Made by a program: the position numbers and the translations under genes. Of a DNA stretch of 64,000 nucleotides, positions 33,604-46,600 are shown piece after piece. The notes beneath the pieces are model-generated. The model did no database searches and was not told where the DNA came from. It saw only the letters and a program-made list of their open reading frames with translations. Location: positions 11,592,698 through 11,656,697 of the forward strand of contig OX328123.1 in assembly GCA_946811695.1 (NCBI GenBank). The letters are read 5' to 3'. Position 1 is the first letter of the stretch, and every line of letters begins with the position of its first letter. Origin of the DNA: Gonocerus acuteangulatus. Taxonomy: Eukaryota; Arthropoda; Insecta; Hemiptera; Coreidae.

Positions 33604-34775
33604 TCTACTATATATTTGTCAAATACCACTCACTCACTCACTCACTCACTCACTCATCTATCAACGCCCAGCCCAAACCGCTCGACAGAAAATTTTGAAA
33701 TTTTGCATGGACACTCCCTATATAACGTAGGCGCTCGCTAAGAAAGGATTTTTTGATATTTGTATTTTTAAGCATTTTTAGGGGTGTTTAAAGTTTGAGT
33801 TGGTTAGAGAAGGCAAGCCTAGGCAGCCAGCCTTGCTAGGACGATAAAGAACAGCTGCTACCTAACATTATCTATCTCATAGTTTTATTTCTAATTGAGG
33901 TAAATTTCAACTATGATGGTAGACCTTGAATTACAAGAAATTAACTGTCCCTCATAGAGTTTTAATTGCGCTTCTTTTCTGCCTGTCCCCGTCAGATAGG
34001 CTAGCCATATTTTTGGAGAGTTAAACCGAGACACATTGATATGGGATGGGCATACCAGGGGGGGGGGGGGGATAAAAAGAGTACACATTATAAGCAAAAT
34101 GGTTGGTGAGTTTTAAGCCTAGCAACTAACGGGAAGGGGGAATCCTAAACTGTTAGTCTACCTAAACCTTAAAAATAAGAACGGAACTTTTTTTGCTCCT
34201 TGAATTTCTTAAAGAAATCTCTCAGCCAAATAGTAGTGTCTGGCAGCTGGCAGCGCTGTGCAGGTAGTTCCAGCGTTTTACAGTTAGATTACTTCTCATT
34301 TCTTTGACACTGTGAGCAGTAGTAAAAATGTTGATTGTAGAAAAGTAACCGATTTAAAAAAGATTCTTATAAACATGAATTCATTACTTTTTACATCTTA
34401 CAGCCTTTTGCGGGACATTGATAAAACTGGGCGGGACACCGAAACAATTGCAAAATACCGGGTCAGTCTCAGTCAAACTGTGATGTATGGCATATCCTTA
34501 GGTTTTCCAGGCGAGGTAATAATATCCGGAACCCTTGCACAGCCTCCTCGCCTATAACCTTGGTAATACTCGTAAATATATTGGGTGTTACCATATGACT
34601 TCTTGGAAACATAAACTTTTAAATTTTAACGCCCATTGAATAAAATATAGTATGACGGGAATCGTGCTGTAATAAACTGCACAGAATTGTATAGTAACGT
34701 AATTTTAATGAAACATTATTTAACGCAATAAAATAACTACTTATCTGCCGTGACGAAGCACGGGTATTCAGCTAG
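33604..34775 (+). mobile_element. Non-autonomous Helitron H1, textbook ends
   Basis: 5' flank A then TCTACTATATATTTGTC at 33604, followed by (CACT)n. The 3' end is stem CCGTG-ACGAAG-CACGG, an 11-nt spacer, CTAG (34772-34775), then flank T. The first 340 and last 170 bases match the other H1 copies; the middle (about 33955-34605), which includes an 81-codon open frame at 34312-34557, is unique to this copy. Confidence 0.9.
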
Positions 34776-34926
34776 TAGTTTAATAAACAGAGATTTTTTT
34801 AGTTTAACTGGCAGGAATAGCTACTAATATTTTTTTTTGTAACATAGATAGAGTTGAACGCAGACAAGGTATAGTTGGGATCCCGCTAGGAGAAAAAAAC
34901 GTCAGACTTTCAGAAAGAAATCTGTT

Positions 34927-34972
34927 TTTGGACGTTTCGGCTGCACATTGACAGCCTTCTTCAGCTAAAATA
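34927..34972 (-). ncRNA. Hammerhead ribozyme motif, PLE-1 left arm
   Basis: Minus strand: CTGAAGA core (34964-34958), stem II GGCTGT-CAATGT-GCAGCC, GAAAC, cleavage triplet GTC (34933-34931) followed by C. Stem III has no loop (GAAACGTC contiguous), as in Penelope-associated hammerheads thought to act as dimers. Confidence 0.6.
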
Positions 34973-35631
34973 TACATACAAATTATAAGTAAAAAAAAAA
35001 ACAGGCAGAAATGAGCGTATTATATACATCATGACAATGATTAGAACCAATCTTATTATTAAAAATGAAAAATACGGTAGCTTAAAGTAGTAAGTAAACA
35101 GTACAAAAACTAACATTTTTATAAAGAACATTTTTATATTGAGAGAAACTCAATCTATTCTATAGGTGAATACAATTTATAATAATCAATATACAGATAC
35201 GTACTACTAAAGAATGCCTAGGGGGGAGGGAGGATGACCTCGAGGACACTTTGGTAACCATGGTTGGATGTATGATGGACAGCAACAACACAGGGGGTTT
35301 CTAGAGTTATGACTGGGGGAGGGGGGAGGAGGCGGTAAGTCGGTGAAGATGAAAGAAGTGTCCTCGAGGTCTTCCTCCCACCCCCCTAGGCATTTTCTAG
35401 TGGTACGTATTTGTATATTGATTATTATAAATTGTATTCGCCTATAGAATAGATTGAGTTTCTCACAATATAAAAATGTTCTTTATAAAAATGTTAGTTT
35501 TTGTACTTTTTACTTACTACTTTCAACATAGTGTTTACTTTCCAACTACCGCATTTTCATTGTTTAATAATAAGATTGGTTCTAATCATTGTCATGATGT
35601 ATATAATACGCTCATTCCTGCCTGTTTTTTT

Positions 35632-36098
35632 TTAGCGCGGTTCCTCCCTCCCCCATAAAGAGGAACCCCGCTCATAAGGTTGATACAATGAAACAATCCG
35701 GAAGTGCCGACTAGAAAATTTCGCGTTTCAGAACCCCTAGAGACCGAAAATAACGGTGGTTAAAATTTGTATATATATATATATATATATATATACAAAT
35801 TTTAACCACCGTTATTTTTGGTCTCTAGGGGTTCTGAAACGCGAAAATTTCTAGTCGGCACTTCCGGATTGTTTTATTGTATCAATGAATATATATTGTA
35901 AATCATGACCTTTCAAGACTTTACTACACACAGGAATGGCGTTAGTGACCTTAAGGGTTGACACGCCATTATAATAATTAATTTAAAAAAAAAGACTGGT
36001 GGAACCAAAATAATAATTGCTTCTATTTTAATCTTTCCAAACTAGACTAGGGATATGAACGGAACCGCGCTAAGATGATGCAGTTCCTGCGAGACGGA
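35632..36098 (-). mobile_element. F2 Helentron/DINE-like element, complete
   Basis: Minus strand: leader TCCGTCTCGCAGGAACTG at 36098, subterminal repeat TTAGCGCGGTTCC, a short interior, block B in inverted duplicate around (TA)n (35771-35795), and a 3' hairpin (GGGGTTCCTC ... GAGGAACC) ending GCGCTAA at 35632. It sits in a T-run of the right arm of PLE-1; the left arm of PLE-1 shows the uninterrupted site. Confidence 0.7.
35680..35885. repeat. 206-bp palindrome with (TA)n centre
   Basis: Arms 35680-35770 and 35796-35885 are reverse complements with about three mismatches around a pure (TA)n core. It lies inside the F2 element and duplicates its block B in inverted form. Confidence 0.9.
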
Positions 36099-36123
36099 CT
36101 TTTTTTTACTTATAATTTGTATG

Positions 36124-36175
36124 TATTTTTTAGCTGAAGAAGGATGCCAATGTGCAGCCGAAACGTCCAAATACA
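36124..36175 (+). ncRNA. Hammerhead ribozyme motif, PLE-1 right arm
   Basis: CTGAAGA (36134-36140), stem II GGATGC-CAATGT-GCAGCC with one mismatch, GAAACGTC (36160-36167), then C. The flanking GTATTT and AAATAC can form stem I. Confidence 0.55.
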
Positions 36176-36287
36176 GATTTCTTCCTGAAGGCCTGACGTT
36201 TTTTTCTCCTAGCCGAATCCCAACTATACCTTGTCTTCGTATCACTGCAACGGCTAACTATCTCCATCTCCACTAGATAGAGTTGAA

Positions 36288-36499
36288 GTTACAGGTTTTA
36301 CGAATATGGATTTCGCAACGCGTTCAAGATCAGCAATAAGCTGCTTGGTGTCAATAAATGAATTTTCGTCAGAAACCACGACGAAAATGGGTGGAATTTT
36401 AGGTGATTGGGGACTGTCTGTGATGTCAGCTGTTCGGGTTGTCCGTCTTGTCTGATGTCTGTTAGGTCTGGGCTTTTTATTCGACGAAGAAACAGACAT
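36288..36499 (-). pseudogene. Possible LINE ORF1 (gag) N-terminal fragment
   Basis: Minus-strand frame from MSVSSSNKKPRPNRHQTRRT through KIPPIFVVVSDENSFIDTKQ to VKPVTSTLS. A Pro-rich lead into 'PPIFV..D...F......L..V' resembles the entry of Jockey-type gag domains. PLE-1 interrupts it right after TSTLS. Weak evidence; other origins possible. Confidence 0.35.
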
Positions 36500-36616
36500 T
36501 GTATCATCTGTTGTCTGTATGTCAGCTGTTCGGGTTGTCCGTCATGTCTGATGGTCTGGGCTTTTTATTTGACGAAGAAACGGAAATTGTATCATCTGTT
36601 GTCTGCATGTCAGATA
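36425..36616. repeat. 96-bp tandem duplication
   Basis: Two units with a 96-bp step (GTCAGCTGTTCGGGTTGTCC at 36425 and 36521). It overlaps the start of the gag-like frame. Confidence 0.75.
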
Positions 36617-36733
36617 ATGAGGAAAATCGGTTACTAGTTTACTAACTGTACAGGAGTTATTATCCGGGCATATCTGTTTCGCTTTGGTTTGGGTTCTTCA
36701 AAACGTTCAGCGTCCATAGCAGTCCGAAAACCA

Positions 36734-37579
36734 GCAACGCACTTTTCATGAAGTGTTTTATGGATCTTGAAATTTTGCTATAATGTACATCTTGGATATA
36801 TAAGAAGGTATATATGTGTTTCCTGGACATACCTTGGAACACCAGGTACTGCGCTTAGGGGAAAGGTACAAAAAAATATTTCCTAAAAATAGATTTTTAT
36901 TCAGAAACCGAACTATCTTTAATGTATAATTAAGACAATTTTACAATGAATAATAAATATGGCAGACACTTTTAAGGGGTAAAACACGGGGAAAAAATTA
37001 ATTCTTTTTATTCTAATATTAAATGAATGTTTTATTCGCGCTGCCATTAAAACCGGAACAGCTGTACAAGATCGTTTGGGCAAGAACCAATGAGAGCACA
37101 GAAAACAACCAACACTGCGCGGTCTTCTCGAGCACTCTTACGGTTACGCGCAGTGTATTGCAGTCTATCATAGGCAACATTTATTTTCATGTTTCCTGAT
37201 AATTAGTAAACCCCACAAAAGTATTTGCCCTTTTGCAATTATTTTCAAATATGTTTATTGAAGACGCTGTTTAAATCGCAGCGTGAATAAAGCACTTCAT
37301 TTAATATTAAAAATAAAAACTAGGTACTTTGTTTTGTTTTTTTTAATTTACATTTTCACCCCCTTAAAAGTGCCTGCCTTATTTATTATTAATTTTAAAA
37401 TTGCCTTAATTTGTAATTTTTTTCATTAATAATAGTTGGCTTCTGAATAAAACACTATTTTTGGGCAATAGTGTTCCAAGGTATGTCCAGGAAACACAAC
37501 TTACCTTCTTATCTACCCAAGAGGTACACTATAGCAAAATTTTAGGGTGCATAAAACACTTCATGAAAAGTGCGTTGCC
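36734..37579. repeat. Inverted repeat with 110-bp arms next to the satellite
   Basis: Arms 36734-36843 and 37471-37579 are inverted copies (GCAACGCACTTTTCATGAAG ... CCAAGGTATGTCC) around 627 bp of AT-rich sequence. Outside each arm the outward reading is open and coding-like: minus strand HEKCVAGFRTAMDAERFEE, plus strand HEKCVASSLTIVSGLTGVVE. Could be a DNA transposon with long terminal repeats or duplicated exons in opposite orientation. Confidence 0.6.
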
Positions 37580-37638
37580 AGCTCTCTTACTATAGTATCA
37601 GGGTTAACAGGAGTGGTTGAGAGTGAAGCTTTGTCCTT

Positions 37639-40600
37639 TGTTACTACCAAGCTCTAGAAGTTATAAAATCACCTGTTTTGGCTGCTTCTTCTGTTGAGGA
37701 TACTACTACCTGGCTCTATGACAGTGACTTCAGGGAATAAGTGAGATATAAAATCAGCTGTTTTGGCTGCTTCTTCTGTTGAGGATACTACTACCTGGCT
37801 CTATGACAGTGACTTCAGGGAATAAGTGAGATATAAAATCACCTGTTTTGGCTGCTTCTTCTGTTGAGGTTACTACTACCTGGCTCTATGACCGTGACTT
37901 CAGGGAATAAGTGAGATATAAAATCACCTGTTTTAGCTGCTTCTTCTGTTGAGGTTACTACTACCTGGCTCTATGACCGTGCCTTCAGGGAATAAGTGAG
38001 ATATAAAATCACCTGTTTTGGCTGCTTCTTCTGTTGAGGTTAGTACTACCTGGCTCTATGACCGTGACTTCAGGGAATAAGTGAGATATAAAATCACCTG
38101 TTTTGGCTGCTTCTTCTGTTGAGGTTAGTACTACCTGGCTCTATGACCGTGACTTCAGGGAATAAGTGAGATATAAAATCACCTGTTTTGGCTGCTTCTT
38201 CTGTTGAGGTTACTACTACCTGGCTCTATGACAGTGACTTCAGGGAATAAGTGAGATATAAAATCACCTTTTTTGGCTGCTTCTTCTGTTGAGGTTACTA
38301 CTACCTGGCTCTATGACAGTGACTTCAGGGAATAAGTGAGATATAAAATCACCTGTTTTGGCTGCTTCTTCTGTTGAGGATACTACTACCTGGCTCTATG
38401 ACCGTGACTTCAGGGAATAAGTGAGATATAAAATCACCTGTTTTGGCTGCTTCTTCTGTTGAGGTTACTACTACCTGGCTCTATGACAGTGACTTCAGGG
38501 AATATGTGAGATATTAAATTACCTGTTTTGGCTGCTTCTTCTGTTGAGGTTACTACTACCTGGCTCTATGACCGTGACTTCAGGGAATAAGTGAGATATA
38601 AAATCACCTGTTTTAGCTGCTTCTTCTGTTGAGGTTACTACTACCTGGCTCTATGACAGTGACTTCAGGGAATAAGTGAGATATAAAATCACCTGTTTTG
38701 GCTGCTTCTTCTGTTGAGGTTACTACTACCTGGCTCTATGACAGTGACTTCAGGGAATAAGTGAGATATAAAATCACCTGTTTTAGCTGCTTCTTCTGTT
38801 GAGGTTACTACTACCTGGCTCTATGACCGTGACTTCAGGGAATAAGTGAGATATAAAATCACCTGTTTTGGCTGCTTCTTCTGTTGAGGTTACTACTACC
38901 TGGCTCTATGACAGTGACTTCAGGGAATATGTGAGATATTAAATTACCTGTTTTGGCTGCTTCTTCTGTTGAGGTTACTACTACCTGGCTCTATGACCGT
39001 GACTTCAGGGAATAAGTGAGATATAAAATCACCTGTTTTGGCTGCTTCTTCCGTTGAGGTTACTACTACCTGGCTCTATGACCGTGACTTCAGGGAATAA
39101 GTGAGATATAAAATCACCTGTTTTGGCTGCTTCTTCTGTTGAGGTTACTACTACCTGGCTCTATGACCGTGACTTCAGGGAATAAGTGAGATATAAAATC
39201 ACCTGTTTTGGCTGCTTCTTCTGTTGAGGTTACTACTACCTGGCTCTATGACCGTGACTTCAGGGAATAAGTGAGATATAAAATCACCTGTTTTGGCTGC
39301 TTCTTCTGTTGAGGTTACTACTACCTGGCTCTATGACAGTGACTTCAGGGAATAAGTGAGATATAAAATCACCTGTTTTGGCTGCTTCTTCTGTTGAGGA
39401 TACTACTACCTGGCTCTATGACCGTGACTTCAGGGAATAAGTGAGATATAAAATCACCTGTTTTGGCTGCTTCTTCTGTTGAGGATACTACTACCTGGCT
39501 CTATGACAGTGACTTCAGGGAATAAGTGAGATATAAAATCACCTGTTTTGGCTGCTTCTTCTGTTGAGGATACTACTACCTGGCTCTATGACCGTGCCTT
39601 CAGGGAATAAGTGAGATATAAAATCACCTGTTTTGGCTGCTTCTTCTGTTGAGGTTACTACTACCTGGCTCTATGACAGTGACTTCAGGGAATAAGTGAG
39701 ATATAAAATCACCTGTTTTGGCTGCTTCTTCTGTTGAGGATACTACTACCTGGCTCTATGACAGTGACTTCAGGGAATAAGTGAGATATAAAATCACCTG
39801 TTTTGGCTGCTTCTTCTGTTGAGGATACTACTACCTGGCTCTATGACCGTGACTTCAGGGAATAAGTGAGATATGAAATCACCTGATTTAGCTGCTTCTT
39901 CTGTTGAGGTTAGTACTACCTGGCTCTATGACAGTGACTTCAGGGAATAAGTGAGATATAAAATCACCTGTTTTGGCTGCTTCTTCTGTTGAGGTTACTA
40001 CTACCTGGCTCTATGACAGTGACTTCAGGGAATAAGTGACATATAAAATCACCTGTTTTAGCTGCTTCTTCTGTTGAGGTTACTACTACCTGGCTCTATG
40101 ACCGTGACTTCAGGGAATAAGTGACATATAAAATCACCGGTTTTGGCTGCTTCTTCTGTTGAGGTTACTACTACCTGGCTCTATGACCGTGACTTCAGGG
40201 AATAAGTGAGATATGAAATCTCCTGTTTTGGCTGCTTCTTCTGTTGAGGTTACTACTACCTGGCTCTATGACAGTGACTTCAGGGAATATGTGAGATATA
40301 AAATCACCTGTTTTGGCTGCTTCTTCTGTTGAGGTTACTACTACCTGGCTCTATGACAGTGACTTCAGGGAATAAGTGAGATATAAAATCACCTGTTTTG
40401 GCTGCTTCTTCTGTTGAGGATACTACTACCTGGCTCTATGACAGTGACTTCAGGGAATAAGTGAGATATAAAATCACCTGTTTTGGCTGCTTCTTCTGTT
40501 GAGGTTACTACTACCTGGCTCTATGACAGTGACTTCAGGGAATAAGTGAGATATAAAATCACCTGTTTTGGCTGCTTCTTCTGTTGAGGATACTACTACC

Positions 40601-43600
40601 TGGCTCTATGACCGTGACTTCAGGGAATAAGTGAGATATAAAATCACCTGTTTTGGCTGCTTCTTCTGTTGAGGTTACTACTACCTGGCTCTATGACAGT
40701 GACTTCAGGGAATAAGTGAGATATAAAATCACCTGTTTTGGCTGCTTCTTCTGTTGAGGTTACTACTACCTGGCTCTATGACAGTGACTTCAGGGAATAA
40801 GTGAGATATAAAATCACCTGTTTTAGCTGCTTCTTCTGTTGAGGTTACTACTACCTGGCTCTATGACCGTGACTTCAGGGAATAAGTGAGATATAAAATC
40901 ACCTGTTTTGGCTGCTTCTTCTGTTGAGGTTACTACTACCTGGCTCTATGACAGTGACTTCAGGGAATTTGTGAGATATTAAATTACCTGTTTTGGCTGC
41001 TTCTTCTGTTGAGGTTACTACTACCTGGCTCTATGACCGTGACTTCAGGGAATAAGTGAGATATAAAATCACCTGTTTTGGCTGCTTCTTCTGTTGAGGT
41101 TACTACTACCTGGCTCTATGACCGTGACTTCAGGGAATAAGTGAGATATAAAATCACCTGTTTTGGCTGCTTCTTCTGTTGAGGTTACTACTACCTGGCT
41201 CTATGACCGTGACTTCAGGGAATAAGTGAGATATAAAATCACCTGTTTTGGCTGCTTCTTCTGTTGAGGTTACTACTACCTGGCTCTATGACAGTGACTT
41301 CAGGGAATAAGTGAGATATAAAATCACCTGTTTTGGCTGCTTCTTCTGTTGAGGTTACGACTAGCTGGCTCTATGACAGTGACTTCAGGGAATAAGTGAG
41401 ATATAAAATCACCTGTTTTGGCTGCTTCTTCTGTTGAGGATACTACTACCTGGCTCTATGACAGTGACTTCAGGGAATAAGTGAGATATAAAATCACCTG
41501 TTTTGGCTGCTTCTTCTGTTGAGGATACTACTACCTGGCTCTATGACCGTGACTTCAGGGAATAAGTGAGATATAAAATCACCTGTTTTGGCTGCTTCTT
41601 CTGTTGAGGTTACTACTACCTGGCTCTATGACAGTGACTTCAGGGAATATGTGAGATATTAAATTACCTGTTTTGGCTGCTTCTTCTGTTGAGGTTACTA
41701 CTACCTGGCTCTATGACCGTGACTTCAGGGAATAAGTGAGATATAAAATCACCTGTTTTGGCTGCTTCTTCTGTTGAGGTTACTACTACCTGGCTCTATG
41801 ACAGTGACTTCAGGGAATAAGTGAGATATAAAATCACCTGTTTTGGCTGCTTCTTCTGTTGAGGTTACTACTACCTGGCTCTATGACAGTGACTTCAGGG
41901 AATAAGTGAGATATAAAATCACCTGTTTTAGCTGCTTCTTCTGTTGAGGTTACTACTACCTGGCTCTATGACCGTGACTTCAGGGAATAAGTGAGATATA
42001 AAATCACCTGTTTTGGCTGCTTCTTCTGTTGAGGTTACTACTACCTGGCTCTATGACAGTGACTTCAGGGAATATGTGAGATATTAAATTACCTGTTTTG
42101 GCTGCTTCTTCTGTTGAGGTTACTACTACCTGGCTCTATGACCGTGACTTCAGGGAATAAGTGAGATATAAAATCACCTGTTTTGGCTGCTTCTTCTGTT
42201 GAGGTTACTACTACCTGGCTCTATGACCGTGACTTCAGGGAATAAGTGAGATATAAAATCACCTGTTTTGGCTGCTTCTTCTGTTGAGGTTACTACTACC
42301 TGGCTCTATGACCGTGACTTCAGGGAATAAGTGAGATATAAAATCACCTGTTTTGGCTGCTTCTTCTGTTGAGGTTACTACTACCTGGCTCTATGACAGT
42401 GACTTCAGGGAATAAGTGAGATATAAAATCACCTGTTTTGGCTGCTTCTTCTGTTGAGGTTACGACTACCTGGCTCTATGACAGTGACTTCAGGGAATAA
42501 GTGAGATATAAAATCACCTGTTTTGGCTGCTTCTTCTGTTGAGGATACTACTACCTGGCTCTATGACCGTGACTTCAGGGAATAAGTGAGATATAAAATC
42601 ACCTGTTTTGGCTGCTTCTTCTGTTGAGGATACTACTACCTGGCTCTATGACAGTGACTTCAGGGAATAAGTGAGATATAAAATCACCTGTTTTGGCTGC
42701 TTCTTCTGTTGAGGATACTACTACCTGGCTCTATGACCGTGCCTTCAGGGAATAAGTGAGATATAAAATCACCTGTTTTGGCTGCTTCTTCTGTTGAGGT
42801 TACTACTACCTGGCTCTATGACAGTGACTTCAGGGAATAAGTGAGATATAAAATCACCTGTTTTGGCTGCTTCTTCTTTTGAGGATACTACTACCTGGCT
42901 CTATGACAGTGACTTCAGGGAATAAGTGAGATATAAAATCACCTGTTTTGGCTGCTTCTTCTGTCGAGGATACTACTACCTGGCTCTATGACCGTGACTT
43001 CAGGGAATAAGTGAGATATAAAATCACCTGTTTTGGCTGCTTCTTCTGTTGAGGTTACTACTACCTGGCTCTATGACAGTGACTTCAGGGAATATGTGAG
43101 ATATTAAATTACCTGTTTTGGCTGCTTCTTCTGTTGAGGTTACTACTACCTGGCTCTATGACCGTGACTTCAGGGAATAAGTGAGATATAAAATCACCTG
43201 TTTTGGCTGCTTCTTCCGTTGAGGTTACTACTACCTGGCTCTATGACCGTGACTTCAGGGAATAAGTGAGATATAAAATCACCTGTTTTGGCTGCTTCTT
43301 CTGTTGAGGTTACTACTACCTGGCTCTATGACCGTGACTTCAGGGAATAAGTGAGATATAAAATCACCTGTTTTGGCTGCTTCTTCTGTTGAGGTTACTA
43401 CTACCTGGCTCTATGACCGTGACTTCAGGGAATAAGTGAGATATAAAATCACCTGTTTTGGCTGCTTCTTCTGTTGAGGTTACTACTACCTGGCTCTATG
43501 ACAGTGACTTCAGGGAATAAGTGAGATATAAAATCACCTGTTTTGGCTGCTTCTTCTGTTGAGGATACTACTACCTGGCTCTATGACCGTGACTTCAGGG

Positions 43601-46600
43601 AATAAGTGAGATATAAAATCACCTGTTTTGGCTGCTTCTTCTGTTGAGGATACTACTACCTGGCTCTATGACAGTGACTTCAGGGAATAAGTGAGATATA
43701 AAATCACCGGTTTTGGCTGCTTCTTCTGTTGAGGATACTACTACCTGGCTCTATGACCGTGCCTTCAGGGAATAAGTGAGATATAAAATCACCTGTTTTG
43801 GCTGCTTCTTCTGTTGAGGTTACTACTACCTGGCTCTATGACAGTGACTTCAGGGAATAAGTGAGATATAAAATCACCTGTTTTGGCTGCTTCTTCTGTT
43901 GAGGATACTACTACCTGGCTCTATGACAGTGACTTCAGGGAATAAGTGAGATATAAAATCACCTGTTTTGGCTGCTTCTTCTGTTGAGGATACTACTACC
44001 TGGCTCTATGACCGTGACTTCAGGGAATAAGTGAGATATGAAATCACCTGATTTAGCTGCTTCTTCTGTTGAGGTTAGTACTACCTGGCTCTATGACAGT
44101 GACTTCAGGGAATAAGTGAGATATAAAATCACCTGTTTTGGCTGCTTCTTCTGTTGAGGTTACTACTACCTGGCTCTATGACAGTGACTTCAGGGAATAA
44201 GTGACATATAAAATCACCTGTTTTAGCTGCTTCTTCTGTTGAGGTTACTACTACCTGGCTCTATGACCGTGACTTCAGGGAATAAGTGACATATAAAATC
44301 ACCGGTTTTGGCTGCTTCTTCTGTTGAGGTTACTACTACCTGGCTCTATGACCGTGACTTCAGGGAATAAGTGAGATATGAAATCACCTGTTTTGGCTGC
44401 TTCTTCTGTTGAGGTTACTACTACCTGGCTCTATGACAGTGACTTCAGGGAATATGTGAGATATAAAATCACCTGTTTTGGCTGCTTCTTCTGTTGAGGT
44501 TACTACTACCTGGCTCTATGACAGTGACTTCAGGGAATAAGTGAGATATAAAATCACCTGTTTTGGCTGCTTCTTCTGTTGAGGATACTACCACCTGGCT
44601 CTATGACAGTGACTTCAGGGAATAAGTGAGATATAAAATCACCTGTTTTGGCTGCTTCTTCTGTTGAGGTTACTACTACCTGGCTCTATGACAGTGACTT
44701 CAGGGAATAAGTGAGATATAAAATCACCTGTTTTGGCTGCTTCTTCTGTTGAGGATACTACTACCTGGCTCTATGACCGTGACTTCAGGGAATAAGTGAG
44801 ATATAAAATCACCTGTTTTGGCTGCTTCTTCTGTTGAGGTTACTACTACCTGGCTCTATGACAGTGACTTCAGGGAATATGTGAGATATTAAATTACCTG
44901 TTTTGGCTGCTTCTTCTGTTGAGGTTACTACTACCTGGCTCTATGACCGTGACTTCAGGGAATAAGTGAGATATAAAATCACCTGTTTTGGCTGCTTCTT
45001 CTGTTGAGGTTACTACTACCTGGCTCTATGACAGTGACTTCAGGGAATAAGTGAGATATAAAATCACCTGTTTTGGCTGCTTCTTCTGTTGAGGTTACTA
45101 CTACCTGGCTCTATGACAGTGACTTCAGGGAATAAGTGAGATATAAAATCACCTGTTTTAGCTGCTTCTTCTGTTGAGGTTACTACTACCTGGCTCTATG
45201 ACCGTGACTTCAGGGAATAAGTGAGATATAAAATCACCTGTTTTGGCTGCTTCTTCTGTTGAGGTTACTACTACCTGGCTCTATGACAGTGACTTCAGGG
45301 AATTTGTGAGATATTAAATTACCTGTTTTGGCTGCTTCTTCTGTTGAGGTTACTACTACCTGGCTCTATGACCGTGACTTCAGGGAATAAGTGAGATATA
45401 AAATCACCTGTTTTGGCTGCTTCTTCTGTTGAGGTTACTACTACCTGGCTCTATGACCGTGACTTCAGGGAATAAGTGAGATATAAAATCACCTGTTTTG
45501 GCTGCTTCTTCTGTTGAGGTTACTACTACCTGGCTCTATGACCGTGACTTCAGGGAATAAGTGAGATATAAAATCACCTGTTTTGGCTGCTTCTTCTGTT
45601 GAGGTTACTACTACCTGGCTCTATGACAGTGACTTCAGGGAATAAGTGAGATATAAAATCACCTGTTTTGGCTGCTTCTTCTGTTGAGGTTACGACTAGC
45701 TGGCTCTATGACAGTGACTTCAGGGAATAAGTGAGATATAAAATCACCTGTTTTGGCTGCTTCTTCTGTTGAGGATACTACTACCTGGCTCTATGACAGT
45801 GACTTCAGGGAATAAGTGAGATATAAAATCACCTGTTTTGGCTGCTTCTTCTGTTGAGGATACTACTACCTGGCTCTATGACCGTGACTTCAGGGAATAA
45901 GTGAGATATAAAATCACCTGTTTTGGCTGCTTCTTCTGTTGAGGTTACTACTACCTGGCTCTATGACAGTGACTTCAGGGAATATGTGAGATATTAAATT
46001 ACCTGTTTTGGCTGCTTCTTCTGTTGAGGTTACTACTACCTGGCTCTATGACCGTGACTTCAGGGAATAAGTGAGATATAAAATCACCTGTTTTGGCTGC
46101 TTCTTCTGTTGAGGTTACTACTACCTGGCTCTATGACAGTGACTTCAGGGAATAAGTGAGATATAAAATCACCTGTTTTGGCTGCTTCTTCTGTTGAGGT
46201 TACTACTACCTGGCTCTATGACAGTGACTTCAGGGAATAAGTGAGATATAAAATCACCTGTTTTAGCTGCTTCTTCTGTTGAGGTTACTACTACCTGGCT
46301 CTATGACCGTGACTTCAGGGAATAAGTGAGATATAAAATCACCTGTTTTGGCTGCTTCTTCTGTTGAGGTTACTACTACCTGGCTCTATGACAGTGACTT
46401 CAGGGAATATGTGAGATATTAAATTACCTGTTTTGGCTGCTTCTTCTGTTGAGGTTACTACTACCTGGCTCTATGACCGTGACTTCAGGGAATAAGTGAG
46501 ATATAAAATCACCTGTTTTGGCTGCTTCTTCTGTTGAGGTTACTACTACCTGGCTCTATGACCGTGACTTCAGGGAATAAGTGAGATATAAAATCACCTG

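Larger units (their letters stand above)
34859..36273. mobile_element. Penelope-like inverted-repeat element PLE-1
   Basis: Two inverted arms (about 34861-35220 and the right arm ending about 36236, itself split by an F2 element) share the end motif GTTGGGATTC/CCGCTAG and a hammerhead motif. A tail of about 35 nt (minus strand AGATAGTTAGCCGT...GTGATA) extends only beyond the right arm. TAGATAGAGTTGAA is duplicated at 34845-34858 and 36274-36287. Inverted pseudo-LTRs, a one-sided tail of this size and hammerhead motifs are all described for Penelope-like elements. No RT or GIY-YIG gene is present. Confidence 0.65.

Noticed and set aside
34312..34557. 81-residue open frame in Helitron H1 as a real gene
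   Set aside because: No recognisable domain; kept only as possible captured filler.
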